A DNA stretch of 5,920 nucleotides, taken from assembly GCA_003484545.1 (NCBI GenBank), contig DNCF01000159.1, positions 1 to 5,920 of the forward strand, in the 5' to 3' direction. Numbering within the stretch: the first letter of the stretch is position 1; every line of letters begins with the position of its first letter. Under the pieces are notes generated by a model. It saw only the letters and a list, made by a program, of their open reading frames with translations, was not told the DNA's origin and searched no databases. The position numbers were made by a program, and so were the translations under genes. This DNA comes from Massilia sp. Its GTDB lineage: Bacteria > Pseudomonadota > Gammaproteobacteria > Burkholderiales > Burkholderiaceae_D. Positions 1-5,907 of the stretch are shown one piece after another.

Positions 1-1428
1 GTCCATCTGGCCGATGGCGGCGTTGACCTGCTCGATGCCGCCGGTCTGCTCCTGGCTGGCGTGGGTGATCTCGGCCATGATGTCGGTGACGCGGCGGATC
101 GACTCGACCACCTGTTCCATGGTCTCGCCGGCCTGGTCGACCAGCTTGGCGCCAAGGTCGACCTTGTCCACCGAGTCGCCGATCAGGGTCTTGATTTCCT
201 TGGCGGCGGCAGCCGAGCGCTGGGCCAGGGTACGCACTTCGGATGCCACGACCGCGAAGCCGCGGCCCTGTTCGCCGGCGCGCGCCGCCTCGACGGCCGC
301 GTTCAGCGCCAGGATGTTGGTCTGGAAGGCGATGCCGTCGATGACGCCGATGATGTCGGCGATCTTCTTCGACGCATCGGTGATCGCTTCCATGGTCTGC
401 ACCACGCGGCCGACGGTCTCGCCGCCGCGGCCGGCCACCTGCGAAGCGGTTTGCGCCAGGGCGTTCGCCTCGCGCGCATGGTCGGCGTTCTGCCTGACGG
501 TCGAGGTCAGTTCTTCCATCGAGGATGCGGTTTCCTCCAGCGAGCTGGCCTGCTGCTCGGTGCGCGCGGACAGCTCCAGGTTGCCGGCCGAGATCTGGTC
601 GGCGGCGTCGGCGATGGTCGCGGTGCCCGCGCGCACCTGGCTGACGATGTCGACCAGGTTGGCGTTCATGTCCTTCAGGGCGCCCATCAGGGCGCCGGTC
701 TCGTTGCTGCCGTGCGCCTCGATGCGGCTCGTCAGGTCGCCCTTGGCGACGGTCTGCGCCACGCTTACCGCTTCCTCGAGCGGCACCGAGATGCGGCGGC
801 CGATCCACCAGGCGAAGCCGATGCCGACGACCAGCGCGATGGCGCCCAACACGACCTGCAGGCGCAGGCTGGTCTGGAACTCCGTGGTGATGCTTGCCGA
901 ATCGGCACTGACCTGCTGCTGCTGGTACCTGACGATGGCACGCAGGCTCTCGATGTACGACTGCACGCGCGGCACCATTTCGGTGTCGAGGAAGCGGCGC
1001 ACACCCTCGGTGTCGCCGGCAGCCTTCTTGGCCAGCACGGACTTGCGCGCATCGCGGTAGGCATTGCGCTCCTTGTCGACCGCCGCGAACAGCGCCTGCG
1101 CGGCCGGGTCGTCTTCGATGCTCTTCACGATCTCCTTGTGCAGCACGTCCGAACGTTTCGAGGATTCGGCGATACCGTCGAGGAAGAACTTCTCGTCCGC
1201 CGGGTCGTTCAGCTTGATCGCAGCCAGCGTGCGCGCGGCATTGACTTCGATGATCGCCTGCCATTCGTTGAGCAGGTCGGCGCGACGCATGCTCACGTCG
1301 GTCATCCGGTTCGTCAGGGTATCGGCTTTCTTCATCTGGACCAGGCCGATCACGGCCAGGAGAAGCATCATGGCCAGGACCGTGGCGAATCCGGCAAGGA
1401 GGAGGGTGCGTATTCTGAGATTGTTCAT
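1..1428 (-). CDS. Methyl-accepting chemotaxis protein, four-helix-bundle sensor type (C-terminus cut by window edge)
   Basis: Inner-membrane chemoreceptor that would signal through CheW/CheA to the flagellar motor or a related output. The visible 476 codons begin with ATG at 1428 and stay open to base 1. In order: a short cytoplasmic N-terminus (MNNLRIRT), TM1 at about residues 9-32, a largely helical periplasmic region at about 33-189 resembling the 4HB_MCP sensor, TM2 at about 190-210 (ending AWWIG), a HAMP linker at about 211-265 with its conserved Pro216, then the cytoplasmic coiled-coil signalling domain. The hairpin tip FQTNILALNAAVEAARAGE (368-386) followed by GRGFAVVASEVRTLAQRS is diagnostic. 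The Glu/Gln-rich stretch around residues 291-311 (EQQASSLEETASSMEEL) is the likely methylation helix. Family members usually run about 540 residues, so some 50-70 residues, including any CheR-docking tail, lie outside. No clear Shine-Dalgarno precedes the start (CCTTTCC directly upstream), but the start fits the family N-terminus. Ligand unknown. Confidence 0.96.
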   Translation of the reverse strand, partial: MNNLRIRTLLLAGFATVLAMMLLLAVIGLVQMKKADTLTNRMTDVSMRRADLLNEWQAIIEVNAARTLAAIKLNDPADEKFFLDGIAESSKRSDVLHKEIVKSIEDDPAAQALFAAVDKERNAYRDARKSVLAKKAAGDTEGVRRFLDTEMVPRVQSYIESLRAIVRYQQQQVSADSASITTEFQTSLRLQVVLGAIALVVGIGFAWWIGRRISVPLEEAVSVAQTVAKGDLTSRIEAHGSNETGALMGALKDMNANLVDIVSQVRAGTATIADAADQISAGNLELSARTEQQASSLEETASSMEELTSTVRQNADHAREANALAQTASQVAGRGGETVGRVVQTMEAITDASKKIADIIGVIDGIAFQTNILALNAAVEAARAGEQGRGFAVVASEVRTLAQRSAAAAKEIKTLIGDSVDKVDLGAKLVDQAGETMEQVVESIRRVTDIMAEITHASQEQTGGIEQVNAAIGQMD

Positions 1429-1553
1429 GGAAAGGCTTATATGGGACGACACAAAAAGTCGGCAGGTCATTTTGTGTTGCTGAATGGAAAGGCACGGATT
1501 CTCGCAGGTTTCCCCTTACCTGTTGGCCCGTTTCATATTTCTTGAATGTAAAT

Positions 1554-1589
1554 TCACAAAAACGTGGCTTGGTATCCACGTTTTTGTGA
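1554..1589 (-). terminator. Bidirectional Rho-independent terminator after the CoA-transferase gene
   Basis: A perfect 14-bp inverted repeat, TCACAAAAACGTGG at 1554-1567 and CCACGTTTTTGTGA at 1576-1589, has an 8-base loop. The GC core CGTGG/CCACG is preceded by five A and followed by five T on either strand, the form expected of a terminator that works in both directions. It lies about 60 bases past the CoA-transferase stop (1649) and upstream of the chemoreceptor gene, so it should end the former transcript and insulate the latter. Being a perfect dyad, it could also be a protein-binding site, but terminator is the simpler reading. Confidence 0.82.
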
Positions 1590-1648
1590 CAGGGAGGCTG
1601 ATGCGTCCGGTGCGATGCAGGCTTGAGAGGAGCAAGCCCGGGGGGCGG

Positions 1649-3160
1649 TTACTGCGGATCGGGGAGCATCGAGCCGGTCTGGCGGTAGCGCTCGTGCCAG
1701 GCAAAGGCCTTTTCCAGCACGTGCGGAGTCTGGCCGCCGCGCGCCTGGGCTTCGCGCACGTAGTCGCGCAGCATGTCCTGGTAGGGCGCCGGCACGCAGT
1801 TGGCGATGATGACGGTGGCGCGTTCGCGCGGCGCCAGGCCGCGCAGGTCGGCCAGACCCTGCTCGGTGACGATGATGTCGACGTCGTGCTCGGTGTGGTC
1901 GACGTGCGAGACCATCGGCACGATCGAGGACACCTTGCCGCCCTTCGCGGTCGACTTGGTGGCGAAGATCGACATGTAGGCGTTGCGCGCGAAGTCGCCC
2001 GAGCCGCCGATGCCGTTCATCATGTGGGTGCCGCTCACGTGGGTCGAATTCACGTTGCCGTAGATGTCGGCCTCGAGCGCGGTGTTGATCGCGATGATGC
2101 CGAGGCGCCGGATCACTTCCGGATGGTTCGACACTTCCTGCGGGCGCAGCACCAGGCGGTCGGCATAGCGTTCCAGCTCGGGGAAGACCTGGGCGGTCTT
2201 CGCCGGCGACAGCGTGATCGAGGAGCCCGAGGCGAAATCGAGCTTGCCGGCGTCGAACAGGTCGAAGGTCGAGTCCTGCAGCACCTCGGAGTACATGGTC
2301 AGGTGCTCGAAGGGGCTGTCGACGAAGCCGGCCATCACGGCGTTGGCGATGGTGCCGATGCCGGCCTGCAGCGGCAGCAGGCGCTTCGTCAGGCGGCCGG
2401 CCTCGATCTCCTTGCAGAAGAAGTTCACCAGGTGGCGCGCGATCGCCGCCGTCTCGGCGTCCGGCGGCAGGTTCGCCGAGGTGCTGTCGGGCTGGTCGGT
2501 GAAGACGATGGCGGCGATCTTCTCGGGCGGGATCTCGATCGCCGGCGTGCCGACGCGGTCCTCGGCATGCATCAGCGGGATCGGTTCGCGCATCGGGCGT
2601 TTCTTCGGGATCCAGATGTCGTGCATGCCCTCGAGCGCGCGCGGCTGCGCCAGGTTGATCTCGACGATTACCTTCTCGGCCAGGATCGCGAAACTGGCGC
2701 TGTTGCCCACCGAGGTGGTCGGCACGATGCCGCCCGACTCGGTGATGCGGACCGCCTCGATCACGGCCACGTCGACCGGGCCCAGGTGGCCCGAGCGCAG
2801 CACCTCGACGGTCTCGGACAGGTGCTGGTCGATGTACATCACTTCGCCGCGGTTGATCGCCGCGCGCAGCACCGGATCGACCTGGAACGGCGCGCGGCGC
2901 GCCAGCGCGTGCGCCTCGGTGAGCAGTTTGTCGGTGTCGTTGCCGAGCGAGGCGCCGGTCAGCAGGGTGATGCGCAGCGGTTCGCGGCGCGCCCGTTCGG
3001 CCAGCGCGGCCGGCACCAGCTTGACGTCGCCGGCGCGGGTGAAGCCGCTCATGCCGACGGTCATGCCGTCGCGGATGAAGGATGCCGCCTCTGCCGCGGT
3101 GGTGATGCGTTCGCGCAGCAGGGGACAGCCGATTCGGTCTTGGTATGCTTCGTTCATCAT
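1649..3160 (-). CDS. Acetyl-CoA hydrolase/transferase family protein, probable succinate CoA-transferase
   Basis: Predicted cytoplasmic enzyme of the class I CoA-transferase fold, 503 residues, full length for the family (Acetobacter AarC is about 505). The likely reaction moves CoA between succinate and acetate or propionate (succinyl-CoA + acetate to acetyl-CoA + succinate), feeding acetate use or propionyl-CoA handling. Evidence: the N-terminal block DGMTVGMSGFTRAGD (31-45); QAGIGTIANAV (265-275); the active-site segment MYSEVLQDS with Glu292, which matches the catalytic Glu of AarC by motif; the glycine loop GIGGSGDFARNA (383-394); and a C-terminal region TEQGLADLRGLAPRERA (432-448). The YSEVLQD and GSGDFARN motifs favour the succinate CoA-transferase branch over fungal-type Ach1, but substrate cannot be fixed from sequence. 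Two adjacent ATGs (3160 and 3157) could start it, and the ribosome site is weak (AAGACG). It follows the bestrophin-family gene by 30 bases, suggesting co-transcription. Relatives have been named scpC, aarC or cat1; no symbol is assigned here. Confidence 0.95.
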   Translation of the reverse strand: MMNEAYQDRIGCPLLRERITTAAEAASFIRDGMTVGMSGFTRAGDVKLVPAALAERARREPLRITLLTGASLGNDTDKLLTEAHALARRAPFQVDPVLRAAINRGEVMYIDQHLSETVEVLRSGHLGPVDVAVIEAVRITESGGIVPTTSVGNSASFAILAEKVIVEINLAQPRALEGMHDIWIPKKRPMREPIPLMHAEDRVGTPAIEIPPEKIAAIVFTDQPDSTSANLPPDAETAAIARHLVNFFCKEIEAGRLTKRLLPLQAGIGTIANAVMAGFVDSPFEHLTMYSEVLQDSTFDLFDAGKLDFASGSSITLSPAKTAQVFPELERYADRLVLRPQEVSNHPEVIRRLGIIAINTALEADIYGNVNSTHVSGTHMMNGIGGSGDFARNAYMSIFATKSTAKGGKVSSIVPMVSHVDHTEHDVDIIVTEQGLADLRGLAPRERATVIIANCVPAPYQDMLRDYVREAQARGGQTPHVLEKAFAWHERYRQTGSMLPDPQ

Positions 3161-3190
3161 GGTTCGTCTTGCAGTGAGGCTGCTCGGTAC

Positions 3191-4114
3191 TTACCGCAGC
3201 CAGTTGTTGACCGGCACCAGTGGTGGCGGCAGGTCCGGATCGCCCAGCGCGTCGCGCAGGTCGATTTCGATGGCGCGGCAGATGGCGTCGAGCGGCAGGT
3301 CGTTCGGCGACACGCCGAACGGCTCCTCGATCTCGTCGCCCAGCGCGTCCAGGCCGAAGAAGGTGTAGGCAACGATGGCCACCACCAGCGGCGTCAGGTA
3401 ACCGAGGCTGTCGACCAGGCCGAAAGGCAGCAGGAAGCAGTACAGGTAAGAGGTCCGGTGCAGCAGCAGGGTGTACGAGAACGGGATCGGCGTGTTCTTG
3501 ATGCGCTCGCAGGAAGCGCCGGTGGCGACCATGGCGGAGATGTTGGCGTCGATCGTGGCCGCACGCACGCTGTCGAGCATGCCGGTATTGCGGCACAGGG
3601 CCAGGTCCTTGCCCATTTCGAGCATCAGCGCGTGGGTCAGGTTGCGCCGGCCGCGCAGCGCTGCCCATTCGCCCGGCATCAGGTGGGGCGCGACGTCGGC
3701 CGCCGGATCGGTCTGGCGCAGCTGGTGGCGCAATGCGTGCGCGAAGGCGATCGCGCGCCGGATCATGCGATCGCGCACGGCCTCGTTGCCGGCAATGGGA
3801 TCGATCAGGCTCAGGCACTCGCGTGCGAAGTTGCGGCCGCGCAGGACCAGCTCGCCCCACAGCTTGCGCCCTTCCCAGAAGCGGTCGTAGGCCGAGTTGT
3901 TGCGAAAGCCGAGGAAGATCGCCAGCGGCAGGCCCATCAGCGTAAACGGGGTGATCGTCAGGTGCACCTTGTAGTCGCCCAGTTCGCCATGGGTCCAGGA
4001 GATGACGACGGCGAGCAGGGTGGTGACGAGCAGGCTTTTCCAGATGCTGGAGAGGATCGAGCCGCGCATGGTCAGGAACAGGCGCAGGCCGTTGGGGCGT
4101 TCACGGACGATCAT
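3191..4114 (-). CDS. Bestrophin-family (UPF0187/YneE-like) membrane channel
   Basis: Predicted inner-membrane protein of 307 residues, typical for bacterial bestrophin homologues. Studied members form pentameric ion channels: animal ones conduct chloride and other anions, while the Klebsiella homologue was reported as cation-selective, so selectivity here is open. Family marks: the N-terminal MIVRERPNGLRLFLTMRGSI; hydrophobic segments at about 27-40 and 55-70; GFRNNSAYDRFWEGRKLWGE (69-88); PIPFSYTLLLHRTSYLYCF (209-227), running into a hydrophobic hairpin to about residue 255; and FFGLDALGDEIEEPFG (252-267) followed by NDLPLD. The acidic DEIEEPF segment corresponds to the region that forms the calcium clasp in animal bestrophins, although bacterial members are not generally calcium-gated. 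The start at 4114 is supported by a GAGGGGG ribosome site a few bases upstream. The gene is first in a probable two-gene unit with the CoA-transferase. Its promoter is not evident, but should lie in 4115-4254 if the hairpin at 4255-4283 really terminates. Confidence 0.93.
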   Translation of the reverse strand: MIVRERPNGLRLFLTMRGSILSSIWKSLLVTTLLAVVISWTHGELGDYKVHLTITPFTLMGLPLAIFLGFRNNSAYDRFWEGRKLWGELVLRGRNFARECLSLIDPIAGNEAVRDRMIRRAIAFAHALRHQLRQTDPAADVAPHLMPGEWAALRGRRNLTHALMLEMGKDLALCRNTGMLDSVRAATIDANISAMVATGASCERIKNTPIPFSYTLLLHRTSYLYCFLLPFGLVDSLGYLTPLVVAIVAYTFFGLDALGDEIEEPFGVSPNDLPLDAICRAIEIDLRDALGDPDLPPPLVPVNNWLR

Positions 4115-4184
4115 GCCGCCCCCTCAAGTGGTTCATGGGACAGGCTGCTGCTGCAATCGTTCATGCTCGGTACCGCATCGGGAC

Positions 4185-4303
4185 GGAAATGTGAATGTGC
4201 CGGCCGCACGCGGGCACGCGGCGCGGGACCGCGACGTCCGGCGCCGGCTGGACGAAAAGACCACTGTAGCCGCTGAGCAGTGGAATTCCTAATTCACATT
4301 TCC
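4185..4303. repeat. Separated 12-bp perfect inverted repeat in the lipocalin/bestrophin gap
   Basis: GGAAATGTGAAT at 4185-4196 is exactly complementary to ATTCACATTTCC at 4292-4303. The arms are 95 bases apart and the pairing stops at both ends. The interior is very GC-rich, includes the palindrome CCGGCGCCGG, and encloses the terminator-like hairpin at 4255-4283. No target-site duplication or transposase-like ends are visible. The shorter word GTGAATGT occurs again at 4323-4330. The repeat is certain; its meaning (paired operator, long-range RNA stem, relic element or chance) is not. Confidence 0.6.
4255..4283 (-). terminator. Probable Rho-independent terminator downstream of the lipocalin gene
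   Basis: On the minus strand CCACTG pairs with CAGTGG (4278-4283 with 4261-4266) around an 11-base loop that can itself fold through AGC/GCT. It is followed by TCTTTTCG. It lies about 104 bases after the lipocalin stop. The stem is only 6 bp and the T-run is interrupted, so it is weaker than the other two terminators in the window. Confidence 0.45.
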
Positions 4304-4387
4304 AATTGCAGTTATTGATGGGGTGAATGTTTGTTGTGTCGTCAACACTGTGGGTGATATTGCAAGCCGCGGCCACGCGCGCCGGGT

Positions 4388-4960
4388 TCACTCCTGCCGG
4401 GTGTACAGCAGCCTGCGCGGATCGAAGCCCTGGCCGGAGAGGCGCGCCAGCAGGGCGTCGAGGGCGGGCTTCTCGACCGTGGGCGTGCGCGCCAGGATCC
4501 ACAGGTAGTCGCGCCCCGGCTCGCTGACCGCGGCGAGCTGGTAGTCGCGGTCGATGTCGATCACCCAGTAGTCGGCCCAGACCGCCGGTATGAAGGACAG
4601 CAGGGCCGGCGCGAAGCGCACCTTCAGGCGTGGCGAGCCGTCCGGGCCGACCCGGCGCGCGACGGCCTCGGCCAGGTTGGTGCTGCCGTCCTCGAGGCGG
4701 CAGCGGTTCTCGACCTTCACGCGGCCGTCGGGCATGACGGAATACGTGGCGGTGGTGAAGCCGGCGCACTTGCGCTCGAAGCGGTTGGGATAGCGCGCGA
4801 TCTCGTACCAGGTGCCCATGTAGCGCGGCAGGTCGAGTCGGGAGACGGTGGCCAGGTCGCTGGCGGCGGCCTTGCCGGCCGCGTAAGCCTTCATGCCCAG
4901 CAGGGCAAAAGAGGCGAGCATGGTGCCTTTGACCAGGGCAGGGGCGAGTCGTCGGTTCAT
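4388..4960 (-). CDS. Lipocalin family protein (Blc-like), probably periplasmic
   Basis: A 190-residue bacterial lipocalin, an eight-stranded beta-barrel that binds small hydrophobic molecules. E. coli Blc is tied to membrane stress and lysophospholipid binding; whether this one shares that role is inference. An N-terminal signal peptide (residues 1 to about 28: charged MNRR, hydrophobic core, AYA-AG cleavage) is followed by the lipocalin signature GTWYEIARYPNRFERKC (49-65), the middle strand DGRVKVENRC (78-87), DYWVIDIDRDYQLAAV (130-145) and the family motif DYLWILARTPT (151-161) before the C-terminal helix. Unlike E. coli Blc there is no lipobox cysteine in the signal region, so it should be soluble in the periplasm rather than lipid-anchored. 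The only cysteines, 65 and 87, may form a disulfide. The start at 4960 has a GAGGG ribosome site six bases upstream. It appears to be its own transcription unit, with a terminator of the next gene upstream and a probable terminator downstream. Confidence 0.94.
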   Translation of the reverse strand: MNRRLAPALVKGTMLASFALLGMKAYAAGKAAASDLATVSRLDLPRYMGTWYEIARYPNRFERKCAGFTTATYSVMPDGRVKVENRCRLEDGSTNLAEAVARRVGPDGSPRLKVRFAPALLSFIPAVWADYWVIDIDRDYQLAAVSEPGRDYLWILARTPTVEKPALDALLARLSGQGFDPRRLLYTRQE

Positions 4961-5071
4961 TGAAAACCCTCGTTTGTCGGTGACTTCTCCATGGTAGCCC
5001 GCTGTGGCGGACTCGGCCGCACGAATAGGCGCCGGCTTGACCGGTGTCCGGTGGCGGCGCTCGCGGCGTGC

Positions 5072-5101
5072 AAAAAAAACGCCAACCGGCGCGGTTGGCG
5101 T
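5072..5101 (-). terminator. Strong Rho-independent terminator of the Host_attach-family gene
   Basis: On the minus strand CGCCAACC pairs with GGTTGGCG (5093-5100 with 5080-5087) around a 5-base loop and is followed by eight T (the A-run at 5072-5079). One further A-T pair extends the stem. It sits 26 bases after the stop codon at 5128, which fits its role exactly. Confidence 0.93.
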
Positions 5102-5127
5102 GTGTTTGCAGCCGCTGGCCTTGCCGC

Positions 5128-5637
5128 TTATTCGGCGGTCTTGGCCTGCTGCTCGCGCAGTTGCTCGCGCAGCTGGTTCGGCGGAACCTGGGTATAGTCC
5201 TTGTTGAATTCGAGCTTGATCAGCGGCTTGACGTGCGGGTCCATGACGGCGCGCAGGGCGCCCAGGAACTGAGGCGAGGCCGACAGCACGAGCTTGTCGA
5301 AGCGGCCCTCCTGGTGGGCTTTCAGCAGGTAGCCCGAGATGTCCCGCGCAAATTGATCGGCTTCCTGCTCGGCTTGCGTATGGGCCGGCTGGTATTGCTT
5401 GTTCGGCGCACCCACGCCGGTATTGTGCGCCGCGCCGACGCCTTGCGTGCCGCCGATGTTGTGGCCGCTGCCGGCGGCCGCGGTCGGGCCGAGCCTGTCG
5501 GTCAGGACTTCCGACTCGCGCAGGCGTACCGCGTTGTTGACCATGTCCTCGATTTCTTGCAGTGGTGCTGCCGGGTCATTATCGGAAAAGATCCGTGCCC
5601 GGCCGGCGTTGGCCGTGATAATCCAGGTTGTTGGCAT
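5128..5637 (-). CDS. Host_attach / COG5622-type protein (eRF1-domain-like, bacterial RF-related family)
   Basis: A 169-residue protein with no signal peptide, hence probably cytoplasmic despite the family label 'required for attachment to host cells', which comes from an Agrobacterium genetic study. The fold resembles the middle domain of archaeal/eukaryotic release factor eRF1, and related bacterial proteins (baeRF families) are suggested to act at ribosomes; function here is unproven. Family features: the opening strand TTWIITANAGRARIF (3-17); the helical segment QAEQEADQFARDISGYL (88-104); the strand FDKLVLSASPQFLGALRAVM (113-132); and the end KLEFNKDYTQVPPNQLREQL (141-160). Between them residues about 52-80 form a Gly/Ala/His/Asn-rich, probably disordered linker (GSGHNIGGTQGVGAAHNTGVG). 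The frame is open upstream to an ATG at 5691, but the start at 5637 is chosen because a strong GGGGGAGG ribosome site precedes it and the family normally begins at this strand. It is monocistronic, with a terminator just downstream. Confidence 0.9.
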   Translation of the reverse strand: MPTTWIITANAGRARIFSDNDPAAPLQEIEDMVNNAVRLRESEVLTDRLGPTAAAGSGHNIGGTQGVGAAHNTGVGAPNKQYQPAHTQAEQEADQFARDISGYLLKAHQEGRFDKLVLSASPQFLGALRAVMDPHVKPLIKLEFNKDYTQVPPNQLREQLREQQAKTAE

Positions 5638-5640
5638 ACT

Positions 5641-5649
5641 ACCTCCCCC
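5641..5649 (-). promoter_or_regulatory. Shine-Dalgarno sequence deciding the Host_attach gene start
   Basis: The minus strand reads GGGGGAGGT, with the GGAGG core four bases before the ATG at 5637-5635. The competing upstream ATG at 5691 has no comparable site, so the shorter 169-residue product is preferred. Confidence 0.85.
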
Positions 5650-5747
5650 TGTCAATGTATGAGTGAGTGATGTCCGGCCGCGTTGCCGCAAGTTGCGTCA
5701 AGCCCCGCGAAACGCTGCCGATCGTGGCGTAAATTCAATATAGCATA

Positions 5748-5762
5748 GGGGTTGCGAACCCC
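5748..5762. promoter_or_regulatory. Small perfect dyad in the gap upstream of the Host_attach gene
   Basis: GGGGTT-GCG-AACCCC is a perfect 6-bp inverted repeat with a 3-base centre, directly beside an AT-rich island (about 5729-5747, including aaattcaatatagcat) in otherwise GC-rich DNA. The island is a plausible promoter region for the minus-strand gene, the putative plus-strand gene at 5882, or both, and the dyad could be an operator. I could not find well-spaced -35/-10 boxes, so this is only a candidate. Confidence 0.3.
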
Positions 5763-5881
5763 GACGCACGGCGCCCGGGCCCGTACGCTTCCTGCCGCGC
5801 TTCCCTCTTGCGCGCCGCTCCGAGGACGCTTTCGGCAGAATGAAAGTCTTGTTTTTGGAGTGTCAGCGAACAGGAGCGAAC

Positions 5882-5907
5882 ATGACAAACGAGCAACGAG
5901 ACATGCA
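5882..5907 (+). CDS. Possible start of a divergent gene, cut at the window edge
   Basis: The ATG at 5882 has an AGGAG ribosome site (5872-5876) five bases upstream and reads MTNEQRDM before the sequence turns into adapter-like bases at about 5908. If real, it is transcribed away from the Host_attach gene and the two share the 5638-5881 intergenic region. Eight codons are too few to name a product; the support is only the well-placed ribosome site and the absence of another gene there. Confidence 0.4.

Noticed and set aside
14..1545. Two long plus-strand frames (14-1060 and 61-1545) antisense to the chemoreceptor
   Set aside because: Both are mirror frames of an unmistakable chemoreceptor coding sequence and show no domain of their own.
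1532..1559. Possible chemoreceptor promoter, TTGTGA then TATGAA with a 16-base spacer on the minus strand
   Set aside because: Each box matches only four of six consensus bases and the -35 box overlaps the terminator stem. No flagellar sigma-28 type promoter was found either.
1620..1638. Hairpin GGCTTG/CAAGCC eleven bases past the CoA-transferase stop
   Set aside because: The stem is six bp with no T-run on the minus strand. The much better terminator at 1554-1589 explains transcript end.
1554..3860. A 768-codon minus-strand frame overlapping the same genes
   Set aside because: It is in a different frame from the CoA-transferase and bestrophin products, is very rich in Arg, Ala and Pro, and has no family motifs.
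1484..4276. A 930-codon open frame on the plus strand across the CoA-transferase and bestrophin genes
   Set aside because: Its translation is biased to Arg, His, Gln, Val, Gly and Asp without any recognisable domain, and it is antisense to two clearly recognised families. Long antisense frames are expected in GC-rich DNA.
4185..4303. Insertion sequence or MITE as the explanation of the inverted repeat
   Set aside because: There is no target-site duplication beside the arms, no transposase remnant and no second copy in the window. It is kept only as an unexplained repeat.
5638..5691. An 18-residue N-terminal extension of the Host_attach-family protein starting at 5691
   Set aside because: The extension has no ribosome site, does not look like family sequence and covers the strong Shine-Dalgarno sequence at 5641-5649.
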